Shown: piece by piece, positions 22,924 through 35,262 of the stretch
Layout: each line of letters begins with the position of its first letter
Numbering within the stretch: the first letter of the stretch is position 1
Origin: Amblyomma americanum
Taxonomy: Eukaryota; Arthropoda; Arachnida; Ixodida; Ixodidae
NCBI RefSeq assembly: GCF_052857255.1
Contig: NC_135497.1
Coordinates: 550,727,531-550,791,530 of the forward strand
Direction of reading: 5' to 3'
Length of the DNA: 64,000 bases
Notes under the pieces: generated by a model
What the model saw: only the letters and a program-made list of their open reading frames with translations
Told to the model about the DNA's origin: nothing
The model's database searches: none
Made by a program: the position numbers and the translations under genes

Positions 22924-24840
22924 GTGCATAGTTTAGCTTTATTAGACAAATTAATTGAGACAGCATTACTAAGCCAAAAAAGGGTATATCTTACATTGTT
23001 ACTCGGAAAAGAAACTTGTTCTTGGTGTTTTATATACTTTTCACCGGCCTTTGAATGCACTAGTCACAATCGACTCTTGGCAGAACTCTATGACTCCGGC
23101 GTCAGGGATCCCGATCCTGTGCTTCTTGCGTCATATCTCGCGCCACGCTTTCACTATGTTAGTATTATTAGCTGCCGATATTTGGTATATAAAGGCAACT
23201 GCTGGCGTACCTCAACGAAGTATCCTTTTGCCTTCGTGTTTTAATTCATATATTAATGTTATTGCTAATAATTCCTGCGCAAGTGTAGTGTGTTATCTAT
23301 GCTAATGATACCCCACCGCTCTTCCCGTCAGCCAAAAGTGAAAATATGATAGCCCAGGAAAATAGTACAATAAGCACACTCCAATAATGTCACTTAATAA
23401 TCATCTGAAACTAGTGCAACTAATACTTTGGCTGTTATTTTGGGACCAAAAAATAAAAATAATGATACCATGCAATCATAAGCTAGCTTTGGAAACTACA
23501 GAGATTGCAGCTGATATCATAATATTAGAGGTAAATTTAAACAGCCAGCGAATCCGGGACAACCGTGATAACGCTGTTAATAGTAAGCTTTGTTGCGTAA
23601 TGGACCTCATTAACCGGCATTGTCACTTGCTTCTAGGCAAGGTTAAGCTTCCCCTATATAACCCCCTTTTTATGTCGCTTGTAATCAATGACCATTTAAT
23701 TTGGAGAACAACTACAGGCACCAATAAAAATAAGATATACATTTTGCAAAACAAGGCTCGAGGTGATATTGCCGCAAAGCTATGTAATGTGTCTTTGTTC
23801 ATGCTCAAGGCCACCGGCCCGCGGCTCTATCGCTTTGTGACGCGAGATACGACCAGATTTATCTTGAATAGTCGCAATCATGCGAAAGCGATTCTACGCT
23901 GCTCTGTGATGTTGTGATTCCTTTGCACGCGGTACCTCGAGAGTTCGTTGTCAGCTTTAAACTGAGTGTGGCCGAGACCGGCGACCAATCTGTACTTTAC
24001 GACCGCCGAGCACGCTTTTTGCTATCGCCACCGCCGCCGCCGAGTTCATTGCTTTGTGGGCTCAGGTCAGCCCAATAAAGAGTTTATTCAAATGCCACGT
24101 CAATCCTCTCGTCACGGTTAATCTACGTTGTCACCACTACATGACAACATACTAAATGTCGTTTTTGATGAAGACGCATGCAGAATATTGCCCCAATCAA
24201 ACGCTGTAAAAATACCTGCACTGTATGTTGTTAGACTGTCTGAAAGATACAAGAAGGGAACAAAACAAAACGTGAAACCACATGTGCCACACGGCACGAC
24301 TTTCTTTAAATGTGAAAATTCGTTCTTACGGACTCAGCGAACTGTGGCACGTTCCAACGTACAGCACAGTGTGTGGCACACGCTGCCTACCAAACACGTT
24401 TCCCCGTCTATTGAACAGGTCTCATTCTGCAAATCGTGACATGTCACCAGCATGCTAGAAAGAGATACAGAGTGGATGTGCTGCTTTGTAGATTTTACAA
24501 CACATTCATTGCTTCTTTGTTTTTTTCTTTTTCTTTCCATGAAATGCTGCCTTGGCTTGAATAACCATATGCAGACATCTTTCTTTTGTGTTATACGTTT
24601 TTATTGTTTTTCTTGTGATTTTTTTCTGTAAACATTTTGAGCTTCAATTCTTCGTCTCTCCGCATAATGCGCCATCCTCTGTATACGTTTCTTACGAAGT
24701 TACATAGTCACTTGTGTTCTTAAGCCATGTATGTGACCCGCTGCTGCGCAATGTAGCGCTTGAGGGGTACTTCAAGCCAGAATATGCGGCGTTTTACTGT
24801 AAATCTGTCTACACGGGAAAGAAATAAACTGAACTTAAAT
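22924..24840 (+). mobile_element. Jockey/CR1-like LINE remnant, interrupted by an LTR
   Basis: Broken reverse transcriptase motifs appear in order across shifting frames: a SKAFD-like PAFECTSHNRLLAELYDSG near 23045-23095, a GVPQGSILGPLLF-like AGVPQRSILLPSCF near 23203-23245, and YANDT in place of YADDT near 23300. NNHLKL follows near 23397, and NKIYILQNKA near 23730-23760. After an LTR-like insert at 23836-24143, a C-terminal-like frame continues at 24144-24440. Then a 3' UTR-like region ends in GAAATAAACTGAAC near 24830. The element is inactive; the clade is not certain. Confidence 0.6.
23836..24143 (+). mobile_element. probable solo LTR nested in the LINE
   Basis: The segment begins TGTGACGCGAG and ends near GTTGTCACCACTACATGACA. 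It contains an AATAAA in CAGCCCAATAAAGAG, as in an LTR R region, and has a GC-rich promoter-like middle (CGCCACCGCCGCCG). LINE-type coding is seen on both sides but not inside. No gag or pol is attached, hence a solo LTR or LTR fragment. The exact edges and a target duplication are not settled. Confidence 0.4.
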
Positions 24841-26118
24841 GATAAGGAAGGATCCCCAGTTTTAGGTTTTAAGGTTTCAAAACGGCCGACGTGAAATTCG
24901 CACCCTCAAATCACAGCAATCCTGGTATCCATTATTTTACGGGCGGAAACTGCGGAAAAACTATGAAGAAACTTCGGATCTCTATCATATGCTATGGGCC
25001 GGCTAGAAAAGCAAGGCCATATGCCCATCTCTTCCCCAACCCTTAACAACTCTACTGAATGCAGGCCCTGAGGGTTTGAACTTGCTCGTACACAGGGCCG
25101 CTTTAGCAGCTTCCACCAATAAAAATCTTAAAATAGGGGCTTCATCCGCGGGTTTCGTACTCAATTTAGCCAATAAACATTCCCAACGACAACGGCCGGC
25201 GTTAAAGTGGACTGCTAGATGGTTGATGAGCGATTTAGACAGGGTTGAAAAACGGTGACATAAACAATGAAGACTTTTTGCATAAAAGTTGGACAAAAGT
25301 AGAAGTCCAGGTAATTAAGACCGAGCGATCGTTTCGCCCACCTCATGAAAGAATATCGTGCTAGTTACAGTCCCACTAGTGTTAAATGTAAAACCGATCC
25401 CTTCCGCAAATTATTTTTTGTTCAGAAATATTATTAACCATCAACATGCGTACAGATTTATAACGCCTGCGCAGGTTGAAAGCGAGGACAGTGGGGTGGC
25501 CCTTTTCCGAGCAATGTCTTCTCGGTGCAGTTAATTCTGCCATGTGTTCTTGGTTTATTCGTGAGCAGTGAATGGAAGCCATAAATTGAATGTAAGTCTG
25601 CTTTGACCGAATTCTTTTCGTTCGAATTTGTTCGAATCAGCACCAACCGCCAGGCTATGTGTCTGACTCCTGCGGCAGCGAGTGTCTGCGGCAAAGAAAG
25701 TGAAAAATAGTAGGAATGAGATGAACTTTGAAAGCAATAATTATATGGCCCAATTCTCCGTGCATTACAAAGCACCATATCACCATACATGTATACCATG
25801 ATAACACCTGCAATTATAGAAAGAGCTAAGTATTAAATTTTGCACTTGAAATGTGCTCGTTAGTCACGCGTCCTCAGCGGCGCTTCACTGTACACAACGT
25901 GCCGCATTTAAACTGGCCCTACTGTCCAGGCAAAGCATCGTTTTACACACATAGACTGAGTGCTTGATGAGGAGTGCTGTCATGGTCGTGCAAGCCTTCC
26001 GCTACCGCTGGAAACCGCCTGTTTTCATGCTATCTCTGTACTAGTGGCACCAGAAAAATAACCCAAAGACAGTTATCGGCTCTTCTATGCACGTAATATT
26101 CATGTAACTACACTCCAG
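24841..26118. other. unassigned DNA
   Basis: Short open frames only, without conserved motifs, and no clear repeat. Nothing supportable is seen. Confidence 0.35.
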
Positions 26119-26127
26119 AGACGTATT

Positions 26128-26355
26128 TTTACAGCAAAACTGTGGCAGCGACGCCTGAATTGGCCGGTGAACCACTCGGGCAACGCCTCAAACGGTTCCA
26201 CGCGCCTGTCCCTCTTGGACGAGTGCGGGATGCCGCTGCAGTGTGGCGTTTATTTCGTGACAATCCCCGAATACGGCGTGCTGTGCAGCTCAAAAATAGC
26301 AACTGAAGCGTCCTCTTTGGAACATTTCAGACGGCATGCTCCCACTAAGGCGTGA
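26128..26355 (+). CDS. possible host exon with three N-glycosylation sequons (weak)
   Basis: After an acceptor-like GTATTTTTACAG, an open frame runs to a stop at 26353-26355. It contains three close N-x-S/T sequons (NHSGNASNGST), then RLSLLDECGMPLQCGVYFV and TIPEYGVLC. Codon use is GC-rich at third positions through the conserved-looking part, unlike the flanks. No family is recognised and no donor was found, so it may be a terminal exon, a transposon fragment or chance. Confidence 0.25.
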   Translation, partial: FTAKLWQRRLNWPVNHSGNASNGSTRLSLLDECGMPLQCGVYFVTIPEYGVLCSSKIATEASSLEHFRRHAPTKA

Positions 26356-26879
26356 GCCCACGGCAGTGCTGTCGGCTCATATTCACTTGAACTGATATGA
26401 AGGAAAATATCCGAATTACCTTTACGTCTGATGGTCTGCGCAGAGTGCATGGCGTTTATCATTCTACAGTACTACCCTGACCAGCGTCATAGCCTCTCAG
26501 AATATCTGGTGTACGGAAAAAGAATGTTATCCAGAGCAGATCTCGGCGACTTCCAGAGCAACATACCTGGCTTTCTGTATAGCTTACTATGTTTGCAATT
26601 CTTGTAACGTCCCGACGCCGCTGGTGGCCGAAATGCTGCCACAGACTTCATTCCTATTTTATTTTGAATTTGCACAGAACGAATGGCCCTTGTTTTTTTA
26701 GCAGGGTACGTTATGCACGCCAAGAAATCAAGCTAGCCTTAACAGCTGTCGCAACACTACGCATAGAAAATGGCTATTTTATGTGACCGAGAAACTGGAA
26801 TTTTCGCATGAATCTCCTACGTGAAAAAGCGTTGTTTTGAAAATATTCAGAACCAAGGGGAGAGCAAGAGCGGCAGCCG

Positions 26880-27263
26880 TTAACCTACCCTCGAGCGGCG
26901 CCGAGTACGAGGATGGTCTTCGCTGCGTTCAACAGGCTTAATTCCGCCCGTGGCACACAAACCCTTGACGGCCGAAGCGCCGTCCGGCTCACAGTTCAAG
27001 GAGGACTGGGGACGCGATACGGTTTCATGCGATCGACGCGAACAACGCCAGTGGCATGGAGAAGATGTCCGAGAAGACACGAGGCACACTGAGGGCAGTA
27101 GTTTGAGTGCTCCTGCAGGAAGCGTGCCCGTCGGTGCCGGCGGTTTCAGACGGACTTCTGGCGGACCTGTCATTCGGAGAGGTGAGCACGGGCTATTGGC
27201 CATTTGCAGGCGGAGCGCCTTGGGCGATGGCATGACGTGCTTACACCTTGGTGAAGGCTGCAA
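26880..27263 (-). pseudogene. possible gypsy integrase C-terminal fragment
   Basis: On the minus strand, HATGVVRVDRMKPYRVPSPP followed by a stop resembles the usual end of gypsy integrases (V-HV-RLKPY). The upstream frame has a stop and only weak similarity (VRQKS). Without the catalytic core the assignment is tentative. The rest of the block is GC-rich and not recognised. Confidence 0.4.
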
Positions 27264-27269
27264 ATGTTC

Positions 27270-29980
27270 AAAGGTAGCAAAGTGTGCGTACGAATTGGGA
27301 AGTTGTAGCGCGCTGTGTCACGCCACGAATACTTCAAGGCAGAGGTCACTTAAGGTGAAGCAATAACTCATTCTCGCTGGTCTGGTGGGGCGTATATGAA
27401 TAGCGTATCTGAGAGGATGTTACTGAGACACTCGGTTACCGAGAAACTCGGTCGTGGTCTGATACGGTGTGGAACACGACCGGAGGGTGTGATGAGGGGC
27501 TATGAAGAGAAATGAGAGCAGTCTCGGTGGGTGCACAACTTGCATGCAGCATCGGGGCAAAGATGGGTTCCGCGGAGCCATGCTCCATGCCGAAGCCGAA
27601 AATTTCCATAGTTCCGCAAAACATCCCTATATTCAAATCAAACTTCAACATCACAATGGTACATATATGATGCTGCGGGTGCAGGTGAAAAGCCTTGCGG
27701 AGACATGATGAAACCTACACCCTGCTGAGTTACACTTGGCAGAAACTGATGTGATGAACACATGTTAAGGAAAGAACAAAAAACGTTGAGAAAATTCGAG
27801 AGAAAATAGTGAAAAAAAGAATATTTGCCTGGCATCGTTATGAAAAATCTCCACATTTTCCCCTGAGTTGTTTGAAAATCTTTTTTCACAAATGATTGCA
27901 GTTTGTCAACATTAATTAAGACAAAAGCACCGGAATTTGCACAGTACTCTATACTCGTTGCGTGTGTTTGCGTTCTCTTTTTCGAGCACCACCACATATT
28001 TCAAGCGAAGACGTGTAGATGCCATCACTACTTCAAGCTACGTGTTAAAAGGATAAGTCACGAAACATCCATTTTCATTCTTTACTCAATCATAATTCAT
28101 TTCTCAATACATTTGAGCCCCCCCCCCCCCCCCCCCCGGCTTTTGCGTTCCAGGCTACTGCGTTCCTATTTGCTCAGTTTTCCCGTCTGCTACATGTCCC
28201 GCTGTAGCTCCCATGTAAACCCGTACAGTACAGCCTTGGTTATTGTTGCATCGCATTCGTGGCAGCGTTCCCGCACGGTACGCAGCGAATATCGCCTCGC
28301 GACAGTGCTTTACTCCGTGCTGGCATTTTGACAGCCGACGCTTAGCGCGCGCGCCGAACGGCAACGGCCCGCCGGCCAAAGCGCCACTCTGTACGCTGCG
28401 CCGGCGCTCGACTGCCACCGTGTTGGGATGCTTCCGCCACGCAGCTGGCGCGGCGCCCACGCCGGCGCCTTCCCCCACCGGCGGTGTGAATTTTGTTCCG
28501 ACCCTCGGCTCAGTTCCATCGCTGCTGCAAGGCAAGCGCGAACGACCGACGGCGAAAAAACGAAAGTATGACCGCGAGAGAACGCGCGCAGGCAGCGCAA
28601 TAGGCAACGGGTCAACATAATCCCGCCGCCGAAGGGTACGCCTGTCGTTGAGTGGAGCGCACCTGCTGCAGGTAAAGCTCGCCGCCGCGCGAGCTGCAAG
28701 GGCTGCAATGCGATCGCGATGGTGGATGCTGCTGCCTTCACGGGTAGCTAAAATTTCCGATTTTAAAGAGAAATCGTTGCGTTTTTGGCTGCATAAGCAC
28801 ATGCGATATTTCACGTGCAACTCGGTTCGACCGCTTTCCAGCAAGGCAGTGCGAAGTGCACCGATGGTGTCTCTTGATGGCGCTCGTACCGAGGCAAAAC
28901 ATGCATCACGCACACTGGTGGTTTTGTGTTAGTGGAGAACGAAGGTTGTAAACGAAGGCTAATGCAACTTACATGCCCTAAGAATGGAGTGTGGCTCCCC
29001 ATATGTCACACGAGAATATTCAGCGAGCATGTTCTTGGCTATGCGCAAGCAAATGATTAAACACACCTGTATTACTATCGCTCGGCTCTGTTGTTCAAAC
29101 GGCACCTTGGCTTGGTCCCGAAGGTCGCTATAATAGCATAAACTTCTTGAAGAATTAACTATGCCGCTTCTAATTTGTTTTCTGCACAAACTCTGACATA
29201 GCTCTGAAGAATCTTGCGCAGATCTTGCCCCTCTCTTAAATAAATATAAGCTGATTTCAACAAATCACACCCGGCGAAGGCGCTTCTCCTGCGGGACCTG
29301 TGTCAACACAAAGCACGTCAGTGAGCAGGCAGTGTCCCAAATAAACTTTAGTAGATGAATCAATGGGAAACTTTGGGCGCACACTGGAGATTATGAAAAT
29401 AAAACTACGTTCCTGCGGATTTCGTCATCAAGCCGCAACGGCTTATTTTTATTTGAAACACCATAATTAATTTGCTACTCAATCGATGCACCTCGTGGCA
29501 AAAATATATCACCCCTCTCCTCGATGTTAGTGAGTAATTACTCCCTTCATTTGCCCTTCTCTTTACGCCCGCCAACCCCAGATTACTTCGACAACCGCTT
29601 TATACGTGATAAACGCCCCGACCTCGTGCTTGGCAGGTTTGTGTACGCACCTTCGCGTCTTGAACGAACAGCACGACAGACGCACACGTGCTCGCATTAT
29701 TCTTCCGCTCCAGCACTACAGTCGCAGCAGGCCGGTAGTATTTAACTGTCGTTAAGCCCTAAGAGCAGCCAGAACTGTAGGCCCACATAATACAGCAGTT
29801 TATCCTGATGAAGCACGGCGGCGTATTGAACTTCGCCAGGAGCATAGTCTTTTTACCTGAGATCCCGGAGCCGGCTGACAGCGCGAGCTCCTTCACGTCA
29901 GGTAGTACGTGCTCCTATACAACAAAGGCCGCGCCCATTCTCATTTTTTTTTTAATGGAAAACGCACGAGCAGTTCAACC
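27270..29980. other. unassigned DNA with a CpG-rich block and a C-tract
   Basis: A 20-base C run lies at 28118-28137. From about 28240 to 28920 the DNA is strongly CpG-rich and open on both strands, the longest frame being 252 codons on the minus strand. The translated products are arginine/alanine-rich without conserved motifs. A CpG-rich promoter or a GC-rich repeat is more likely than a gene. The remainder shows nothing recognisable. Confidence 0.35.
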
Positions 29981-29995
29981 ATCTCCCGACTGCAG

Positions 29996-30175
29996 TGATG
30001 GCCTAGTGGTTTGAGCATCCGCCTCGCATGCGGGAGGTATGGGTTTCGATCCCTAGAGCCGCCGGTGACGCAGTGCCGCCAGGTGCAATGGGTACAAGCT
30101 CTCTCTTGGCCTGGCGCTCGTCTTCATTGGGGTCTAATGCTTCGAAAATTGGTCTTTCATACCATCTTGAATAAT
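29996..30175 (+). mobile_element. tRNA-derived SINE, second family
   Basis: A box TGGCCTAGTGG at 29999-30009 and B box GGTTTCGATCCC at 30042-30053 lie at tRNA spacing, followed by an unrelated body (GGTGCAATGGGTACAAGC, TCTTGGCCTGGCGCTCGTC). The body differs from that of the Ruka-like copies, so this is a separate SINE family. A poly(A) or repeat tail is not obvious. It lies just upstream of the LINE remnant at 30.39 kb. Confidence 0.7.
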
Positions 30176-30389
30176 TGAATACACTTCATGCCATGGCGCT
30201 CTTTGGCCACAGATGCCCTTATACAATAAAAACTAGTTGTCATCGTCAATTTATTCATCCATTTATGCCGTACCATCTAGAAACAATCATACGCACGCTT
30301 TCAGTCGTGATCCATTCGGTTTCGCGCTATGCTACCCAGTCTGCTGTGCTGCGCCGCGGCAATCCTACAGCACTCTCACTGCTGCTCAC

Positions 30390-32170
30390 TATGTGGCGCG
30401 GATTGCCAACGACCGCCAGAGAACAAATGGCGCTAATAGCAGCCGGCATAGAGGAGGCAATAGAGAAACGCCCCAAAGAAAACAGGGATTATAATCAGTT
30501 CGCACTACTCATCAATACAGTAATGAAATAAGTAAAAGGAGTAAACTGCTGGAGAGGAAAGAGAAAACCACGATGCTGGCGCAACAAGGAAATTAGAGAG
30601 GCCATCGAAGAACGACGGGTTGCTTCAAGGGAACACTGAGAAGCAAAGAAGGCGCCGTTATCTGAAGAGGAAATAGGCCAGAAATGGGCATCTTATCGAC
30701 AAAAGAAACACAAGTCCACGTACTCGTCCAGGCTAAAATAAAGCAGCCCTCTGATCGCTGGCTCGCTGAAGTTCGCGATGCAACTATTGAGGGGGCAGTA
30801 AATTTCTGTTTAGAGGGGGACAACGCTATGAACTATGTTACATCAGTTATAGCTGAGTCATTTAGGAACGACGATAGTGTACTCTCCGAAAATGAGGCAG
30901 TAACACAGCACAGCACAATAGAAAACAGCCAAGAGCTGGGCGGTCTTAACTGGAAAAAGGCGGAAGAAAATATTCCGAAATGCGCATCCGCAGGGATAGA
31001 AGAAATTCCAATCAAGCTGATTAATGAACTTGGCGCAAGATGCAAGGAAATGCTGACAGAAGCATTGAAGATAGTCGTAACAAATAAGCAAATTCTGCAC
31101 AGCTGGAGACAGAGTAATATAATTTGATTTATAAAAGGAGAGGAGATAAGATGAATATAAAATCCTTTCGAACGATTACTATAGCACCTGTTATATATAG
31201 ACTGGCAATGCAGGTCGTGAAATTAAAAATGCAGTCATGGGTAGAAAGTAATAGTATACTCCTCGAACTTCGGAACTGGTTCTGAAAGGGTAGGCGCTTA
31301 GATGATAGCCTGTTCGTGCTTACCGAATGCATACAAATAGCTACGGCGGAAAACTGACCTTTGTATTTTAGCCTTCCTGGACATAAGCGGTGCATACGAC
31401 AACGTGAACAAAGAACCCCTGTGGAACATGTTAAAAGATGAATGTATCGGGCATGAGGTAATTGATTTTCTACTGTAAATGTACCGAGAAAATAAAGTTG
31501 AAATTGCATGGGAACGAATAAAAAGTAAAACTGCCGAGGTACACAAAAGATTAAAACAAGGTTGTCCTCTACCGCCGCTGCTGTTCATGCTCTATATGAT
31601 AAATATGGATAGAAGGATACAAGGAAGCAACCTAGGTTGTAATCTGTAGTACAAATCAGGCGGAAAGGCAGTTGAGCAACGACTACCGGGTTTAGTGTAT
31701 GCATACGATATTGTACTGTTAGCAGATAGCCAGAAACATTTGCAAACTTTGGTAGATTTATTATTTTTATTTCTTTATTGCTTTGGAGACGAAGGACGCT
31801 CTCTAGGTATCAGTTTTAGCGAAACAAAGTCAGGTGTGATGATTTTTAACGATACAACTGATCAGGTGATCAAGAACATGAAATGCCCCGAGTGGCCGAA
31901 TACAAATATCTCGGAGAATGGGTAAACGAAGGGCAGATATACACGGAAAAGCATGAACACGCTTTTATAGCCAAATTGCGAAGACATGCCGGGATAATGA
32001 AACATAGGGCATTATGGGAGTACTACAAATATGAAGTACTGACAGGTATTTGGGAAGGAATAATGGTGTCGGGGCATATTTCGGGAATGCCGTTCTGTGC
32101 TTAAGGGCAGAAGTTCAGTGAAAATTTGAAGTAAATCAGAGAGCTGTTGGAAGATTAGCATTAGTTGCTA
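30390..32170 (+). mobile_element. LINE remnant with reverse transcriptase fragments
   Basis: Frames at 30684-31127 carry the region before RT (KETQVHVLVQAKI, CASAGIEEIPIKLINELG). Around 31370-31460, LDISGAYDNVNKEPLWNML is the first RT catalytic block. Near 31555, RLKQGCPLPPLLFMLYM follows, then at about 31690 YAYDIVLLADS, where YADD has become YAYD. At 31883-32104, EYKYLGEWVNEG and MKHRALWEYYKYEV match the RT C-terminal region. Stops and frame changes occur throughout and no endonuclease is seen, so it is 5'-truncated and dead. Clade not assigned. Confidence 0.75.
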
Positions 32171-32171
32171 A

Positions 32172-32806
32172 TCTTCCATCCATCCATCCATAAACCCGTC
32201 CATCCGTCCATCTGTCCGTCCGTCCGTCCGTCCGTTCATCCATCCATCCATCCATCCATCCATCCATCCATCCATCCATCCATCCATCCATCCATCCATC
32301 CATCCATCCATCCATCCATCCATCCGTCTGTCCGTCTGTCCGTCCATCCGTCCATCCATCCATCCATCCATCCATCCATCCATCCATCCATCCATCCATC
32401 CATCCATCCATCCATCCATCCATCCATCCATCCATCCATCCATACATCTTTCGGCCCACCCATCCATCGACCCACCAATCCATCCATCCGTCCATCTATC
32501 CATACATCCATACATCCATCGACCCACCCACCCGTCCGTCCGTCCGTCCGTCCGTCCGTCCGTCCGTCCATCCATCCATCCATCCATCCATCCATCCATC
32601 CATCCATCCATCCATCCATCCATCCATCCATCCATCCGTCCGTCCATCCGTCCGTCCGTCCGTCCATACATCAATACATCCATCGACCCACCCACCCACT
32701 CATCCATCCATCCATCCATCCATCCATCCATCCATCCATCCATCCATCCATCCATCCATCCATCCATCCATCCATCCATCCATCCATCCATCCATCCATC
32801 CATCCT
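32172..32806. repeat. ATCC-type tetranucleotide microsatellite, about 635 bp
   Basis: Nearly pure CATC/CCAT units with blocks of the variant CCGT (for example 32216-32236 and 32529-32570). It begins immediately after the LINE 3' end. Because every frame lacks stops, it produces long false open frames encoding HPSI-type or MDGW-type repeats on both strands. These are not genes. Confidence 0.97.
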
Positions 32807-33351
32807 CTCGCGACAACCTCTAGCGAGTGCTCGTTACTTAAAGAAAATGCGGTTTTGCGGGTTGACCTCTCACCCGCTGCTTCTTGCCCCCTGAAGTTTA
32901 AGATATGCAAGATCGTGTACTCCAGTCGGCGAGGATTGCATGGTGGATTTAAAGCAGCAGCCGTTTCTGCTCGCTGCCTGCTCGATGCTGCCTCCGTTCT
33001 GCCGACAGCTCCTCAAGCAGACAGGCTGCCATCGCATGGCGTTTTGGACGTTCTGCGCATAGAGGACAATGGGGAGATGCACAAAGCCTTGCAAAATTCA
33101 GTGAAGCATGTTGCGCTGGCACAAAAAATAAGTGACCGATAACGACGTAAATATTTTTCATGCGCTGCCTTCGAATACTACGTTTTCCCGATGGCACGTC
33201 TCTCTCAGCGGGTCCATGAAAACGCAACAGCGATATTCCGCTGTAAAAGCAAAGCAAGCAAGCACGCGAATGACAAGCATTAACTGTGCCCCTGGTATGC
33301 ATAGGTAGCCATAATTCGCTACCGCCGTGGCAGCATTCTGAAACGCAGAGC

Positions 33352-33500
33352 GCAACCCCGGCCGCTGCGGTCGTATTTCCATGCAGGCGAAGTGAAAAGG
33401 GGCACACCCGTTGGCTGTTTAAAGCCAAACTAATCCAGAGCTGTCCACTGCGGCGCCTCTTTCTCTCTTCCTGTTTTCACTCCCTCCTTCATTCCATGCC
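33352..33500 (+). mobile_element. degenerate SINE fragment
   Basis: CCCCGGCCGCTGCGGTCG, TTTCCATGCAGGCGAAG and TCCACTGCGGCGCCTCTTTC correspond in order to the body of the SINE at 33843-34175, with many differences. The tRNA head is missing. Confidence 0.6.
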
Positions 33501-33842
33501 TAACTACATGGTTGATGTGTGCACCGAGTAATGGGACATTTAATGTGCATTTCCTTTTACGTTCCTCTCCTCATCCCATCTCCGGGATGTAGCCAGGCGA
33601 ACACACGCTCCCCCTTGACTTCCTGGCCAATAACGACTATTACCGTAAAGACCTCGGAAAGTACACACAAGAAAAAGATGAATGTTTAAGGAAGTTAAAC
33701 TCAATTCGGCAAAGGCGCGCTAGCTGAACGGCGCCTTCGTTGGCGCACTACATCAGCTACATCACACGCAGAATGCCGTTTTGCACTCTCTGCTCCAGTC
33801 CGAATACGTGATTAGAACTGGCATGACCCGAAATGTTCTTCT

Positions 33843-34175
33843 TTCGCGGTGGCTGAGTGGTTAGTGCGCGCGGCTACTGATCCGGAGTTCCTGAATTAGA
33901 ACCCGACCGCGGTGGCTCAGTTTTTATGGAGGCAAAACGCTAAGGCGCCAGTGTGCAGTGCGACGTCAGTGCACGTTGAAGATTCCCAGGTGGTCGAAAT
34001 TATTCCGGAACACTCCACTACGGCACCTCTTTCTTCCTTTCTCTTTTTACTCCCTCCTTTATCTTTTTCCTTACAGCGCGGTTCAGGTGTCCGCCGATAT
34101 ATGACACAGATACGGCGCCATTCCCTTCCCCCAAAAAACCAATTATTTCCTTTCCCCTCAAAAAACCAATTGCCT
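33843..34175 (+). mobile_element. tRNA-derived SINE with pyrimidine-rich 3' body
   Basis: A box TGGCTGAGTGG at 33850-33860, a decayed B box (AATTAGAACCC), then CCGCGGTGGCTCAG, TTTTATGGAGGCAAAACGC and GTGCAGTGCGACGTCAG. Next come CACTACGGCACCTCTTTC and a C/T-rich tail ending in CCCCCAAAAAACCAATT. It is the full-length counterpart of the truncated copy at 8736-8982. Confidence 0.8.
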
Positions 34176-34243
34176 CTTAACGTGACGCAGATATACTCCT
34201 TTTCCCTGAGCTGTAGCTTTCGTGTAACCTGTTTCATCTTGGA

Positions 34244-34296
34244 TTGATCGATCGATCGATCGATCGATTGATTGATTTATTAGTTGATTGATTGAC
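34244..34296. repeat. GATC/ATTG simple repeat
   Basis: About five GATC units followed by several GATT/ATTG units. Simple sequence, no further meaning seen. Confidence 0.9.
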
Positions 34297-34582
34297 CAAC
34301 GTTTATTGCCATTAAGAACGATGTTTGCTCCACCCCGGAACGCAGGCCTGTGAGACGGGGAGTTGCACGTCCGCGGTTCAAGGCTGCCTGGCAGACTGGT
34401 AGCGGCCTCTTCCTCCAGATGGATGGTGGTGCGCTTGAGCTCAGGCTCCGGGCTTCTTAGAAGAGTCTCCCAGACTTTTCATCTTGGAAGCAGCTAGTGT
34501 GACATGATTTCCTTCTTTCCACATTGATGCAGGTGCCGGGAAATTTGTTTCCTTCTTTGTATTTGGCCGCAGTTTTCTGGAA

Positions 34583-34680
34583 ACGCATTTTACCGCGACA
34601 GCGTTAAGTAGCCCGTACGTGCGGCAGAGAAGCCGGAGTCGCCTTCGGCATTCTTGTCGGTCTTGGCGTCATTGACTGTG
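34583..34680 (+). repeat. dispersed repeat fragment, copy 2
   Basis: Matches 12265-12370: CATTTTACCGCGACAGCGTTAA is followed by GCAGAGAAGCCGG and a GGTCTTGGCGTC stretch. The family is not known to me. Confidence 0.55.
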
Positions 34681-35148
34681 AGCGAAAAATTCACAAAAAA
34701 GTGAAGCAACCTAGGGTGCAGGTGGACCGGCCTGTCCTTGTGGCGGTTAAATTAATGTTTGGTCGCGAGAGGTTGCTCGGGCAGAGCACCCTGGGTCGCA
34801 CAAGCCCGACCGGTGGCAGCGCCTGCTATCGCAGGCCACTGCCGCATCGCTCAACCGCTGCGGCACTGCTGCAGGAGTGGTATGAGCACTCCGAGGAATC
34901 TATGAATGCTATGTGGGCATTAACCCATTAGCGCTTTCTCGTCATGCCCTTAATGCGGAGCTTAAGTGTCCCCTCCAATTTGTTCCTCCTTTGCACTTGT
35001 CTACCTGCCACGGGTTGTGTGCAGGCTGCCATACTCAGGCTTCAACCGCCGACAGTATGACTTAGGGTGCGAAAGCAATACTTCACGAGGTCAAACCGAC
35101 TCAGCGATTTGTGTAAAGCTTGACCTCGAGGGTGACCTTGGCTGATTT

Positions 35149-35262
<114 letters not shown>

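Noticed and set aside
28155..28913. 252-codon minus-strand frame
   Set aside because: Arginine/alanine-rich product without motifs in a CpG-rich block that is open on both strands, as expected by chance at high GC.
32165..33142. A 325-codon plus-strand frame and several long minus-strand frames over 32.2-32.9 kb
   Set aside because: They are translations of the ATCC microsatellite and its flank; tetranucleotide repeats without stops give long false frames on both strands.
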